A program made the translations under genes and the position numbers. Below, in pieces: positions 62,555 to 64,000 of a DNA stretch of 64,000 bases (within the stretch, counting starts at the first letter, position 1; the number at the start of each line of letters is the position of its first letter). The stretch is from assembly GCF_024508665.1 (NCBI RefSeq), contig NZ_JANINP010000007.1, positions 248,001 through 312,000 of the forward strand, written 5' to 3'. The stretch comes from Sphingomonas sp. GTDB taxonomy: Bacteria > Pseudomonadota > Alphaproteobacteria > Sphingomonadales > Sphingomonadaceae. Below the pieces are notes generated by a model. The model was not told the origin of the DNA. It worked only from the letters and a program-made list of their open reading frames with translations, and made no database searches.

Positions 62555-63511
62555 TTACGCCGAAGCAGGACGCGGCCCAGTGTACAACATAGCCACATTG
62601 CACCGCGCATATCTCTTCCCGAACTCCTCCATGATCCCCGCATCATGGACGAACCCGACTTTCTCATAGAGGTGCACGCCCGCCGCGCCCTTGGCGTTGC
62701 TCAGCAGATACAACCGGTCGCAACCCAAGGCGAAAGCACGCTCGATCGTCGCGTGGAGCAGGAATTCGCCGGCCTTGCGCCCGCGCGCCTCCGGCACGAC
62801 GCCCATCTTGGTCAGCTCGAACTGGCGCTCCCCGGTCTTCTGCAGCGCGCAGGTGCCGATGATGCCGAGCTTGGGATCCTCGACGAACAGGATATCGCCG
62901 CCGGGCTCGATCAGCCGTTCGCGCGGATGGGTCAGCACGTCCACATCGGTCGGTTCGAGCGTGTACATGTCCTCGATCCATTGGGCGTTGATGCGATAGA
63001 AATCGGGCGCGAGATCATCGCTGAACCGGCGGATGGCGAGACCGCCGCGCGGGCGCTGTTCGAGCGGCTGGGCCGCGAGCGCAGTCTCCATTGCGGCGAT
63101 CTGCGGCAGAAAAGCATCGACGTCGCACACTTCGGCAACCGCGGCACGCAGCCGCGGCCACAGCACGGTTCTGGCCAAATCCATCGCCTCGCGGCCTTTG
63201 CCGGTCAGGGCGATGGTCCTGGTGCGTTGATCGCGCTCGTCGCGGCTGGTCTCGATGAGATCGAGTTCGAGCAGCCGCGACTGGATGCGGGTGACCGCGG
63301 GCTGGCTGATTCCGATGCGTTCTGCGAGTTCGCCCACCGTTTGCGGACCGTGGCGGTAAAGGGCGGTCAACAGGGGCATTTGGCTTGGTTGCGTCGGCAG
63401 GCCGCAATCGACGGCGATGCGTTCGGCGCCGTTCTGAAGGCGCTCGGCAAGACGCTTGAGGCGGCTGCCCAGCATAACCGCTCCTTCGAACGCTATCGCA
63501 TCATCGATCAT
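62555..63511 (-). CDS. MarR-type HTH fused to GNAT acetyltransferase
   Basis: A 318-residue fusion. Residues about 20-150 form a MarR-like winged helix (MPLLTALYRHGPQTVGELAE, RIGISQPAVTRIQSRLLELD, SRDERDQRTRTIALTGKG); about 160-318 are a GNAT domain (RRFSDDLAPDFYRINAQWIE, KMGVVPEARGRKAGEFLLHA with the acetyl-CoA loop, YLLSNAKGAAGVHLYEKVGF). Such fusions are found across bacteria; the acetylated substrate is not known. ATG 63511 follows AGAGGAAG. A 24-bp dyad operator is 27 bases upstream. Confidence 0.93.
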   Translation of the reverse strand: MIDDAIAFEGAVMLGSRLKRLAERLQNGAERIAVDCGLPTQPSQMPLLTALYRHGPQTVGELAERIGISQPAVTRIQSRLLELDLIETSRDERDQRTRTIALTGKGREAMDLARTVLWPRLRAAVAEVCDVDAFLPQIAAMETALAAQPLEQRPRGGLAIRRFSDDLAPDFYRINAQWIEDMYTLEPTDVDVLTHPRERLIEPGGDILFVEDPKLGIIGTCALQKTGERQFELTKMGVVPEARGRKAGEFLLHATIERAFALGCDRLYLLSNAKGAAGVHLYEKVGFVHDAGIMEEFGKRYARCNVAMLYTGPRPASA

Positions 63512-63537
63512 CGAATCTTCCTCTTCTGATATAAAAC

Positions 63538-63561
63538 ATAACATGATATATATCGCGTTAT
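63538..63561. promoter_or_regulatory. 24-bp dyad, probable MarR-type operator
   Basis: ATAACATGATAT/ATATCGCGTTAT: 24 bp with two mismatched pairs (the CA/CG step), in an AT-rich stretch of an otherwise GC-rich window. It lies between the divergent MarR-GNAT gene and the DUF6311-like gene, so it could control both. Confidence 0.7.
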
Positions 63562-63652
63562 ATAGTCAAGCGAGGAGCGACGGATCGTCTCGCATCCGGC
63601 GGGGACATCGTCCGTTAACTATAAAGTAGCGCGCGTCGGGCAAGCCGCACTC

Positions 63653-64000
63653 GTGCGCGCGCTTCTGCCTCGACTGCCTTTGCTGCTGTTGCCGCTGGCG
63701 CTGTTCCTGGCACTGTTCCACCCGGCGACGCTCGATATCGGCAATGCGGGCTGGCTGATCCGAGGATCGGACAATGGCGAGAACGCGTTGGGGATTCACG
63801 CGTGGCTGCACGATCCCGCGCCTGGCGTATTGCGCACCTATCTGCTCAATGCGCCCGATGGTGTGCCGTTGCTGTTCACCGACAGCAATCCGCTGATCGG
63901 TATCGCGAGTTGGCCGATCGCCTCATTGCTGCCCGCCGATGCGCAATTCGTCGGCCCGTGGATCCTGACGTGCCTGTTCCTGCAAATATTCTTCGCCTGG
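63653..64000 (+). CDS. DUF6311-like polytopic membrane protein, 3'-truncated by the window edge
   Basis: 116 residues are visible from GTG 63653. It starts with a hydrophobic helix (LPRLPLLLLPLALFLALFHP) followed by IGNAGWLIRGSDNGENALGI, then LNAPDGVPLLFTDSNPLIGI and a second helix pair ending FVGPWILTCLFLQIFFAW. The 'LFTDSNPLIGI ... FVGPWILTCLFLQ..FAW' pattern resembles the DUF6311 integral membrane family (a glycosyltransferase-like fold is suspected, but not established). The start is uncertain because no Shine-Dalgarno precedes the GTG, though the frame is closed by TAG at 63563. Confidence 0.7.
   Translation, partial: MRALLPRLPLLLLPLALFLALFHPATLDIGNAGWLIRGSDNGENALGIHAWLHDPAPGVLRTYLLNAPDGVPLLFTDSNPLIGIASWPIASLLPADAQFVGPWILTCLFLQIFFAW

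Overview
The window reads as a chromosomal segment of a GC-rich alphaproteobacterium, most likely a sphingomonad (inferred). The reasons are the families present: a TorF/Gcw_chp-type outer-membrane protein, an UrcA-family protein, a CYP153-type P450, an alpha-type SspB, a CIRCE-controlled groESL pair, a hisB-hisH-hisA-hisF-hisE order, and many 'GTCAYCCCGG...'-type intergenic palindromes. Coding density is high, and genes are packed in short operons with 1-4 base stop/start overlaps. I saw no tRNA, rRNA or CRISPR array.

Layout. 1-3.3 kb: the 3' part of thrS, a convergent porin-like gene and infC, whose best start is a non-canonical AUC. 3.5-9.6 kb (minus): glnD, a VOC protein and bioF-bioD-bioA, tightly coupled. 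9.7-11.6 kb: three small DNA-binding proteins, two of them RodZ-like HTH proteins without a membrane anchor. 11.7-16.7 kb: mutS and a malic enzyme-phosphotransacetylase fusion, divergent. 16.8-19.8 kb: a BlaI/M56 pair behind a perfect 34-bp palindrome, then an UrcA protein and a membrane-anchored retropepsin. 19.9-27.2 kb: two SDRs, an acyl-CoA dehydrogenase, a GPH-type transporter, a CHAP protein, MsrB and a CYP153-type P450. 27.4-34.8 kb: an ABC-2 exporter, queG, a lipoprotein plus EI24 protein, a PfkB sugar/adenosine kinase and an APC permease.

34.9-39.4 kb (minus): histidine biosynthesis hisB-yciI-hisH-hisA-(membrane protein)-hisF-(small protein)-hisE-HIT, carrying two intergenic palindromic elements, one of which supplies the hisA ribosome binding site. 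39.5-46 kb: sspB, an HD-GYP phosphodiesterase, an ICMT-like methyltransferase, fumC, an ArsR/AHSA1 pair and gmk. 46.1-49.9 kb (minus): crcB-rluA-FMN protein-HAD-membrane protein-ATP12 in an unbroken overlapping chain. 50.2-53.5 kb: a lipoprotein, a small membrane-protein gene split by a 271-bp MITE-like element, a secreted protein, OsmC and two related glycine-zipper proteins. 53.5-54.8 kb: about 1.25 kb without a credible gene, holding tandem DnaA-box-like sites and a 127-bp-period direct repeat. 54.8-64 kb: a TRIC-type channel, GNAT, sppA, MATE, groES-groEL, an unknown protein, a MarR-GNAT fusion with a dyad operator and the start of a DUF6311-like membrane protein.

The most distinctive non-genic signal is the palindromic repeats in most longer intergenic gaps. 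One family is strikingly regular: five copies span exactly 89 bp each, with a sixth diverged copy.
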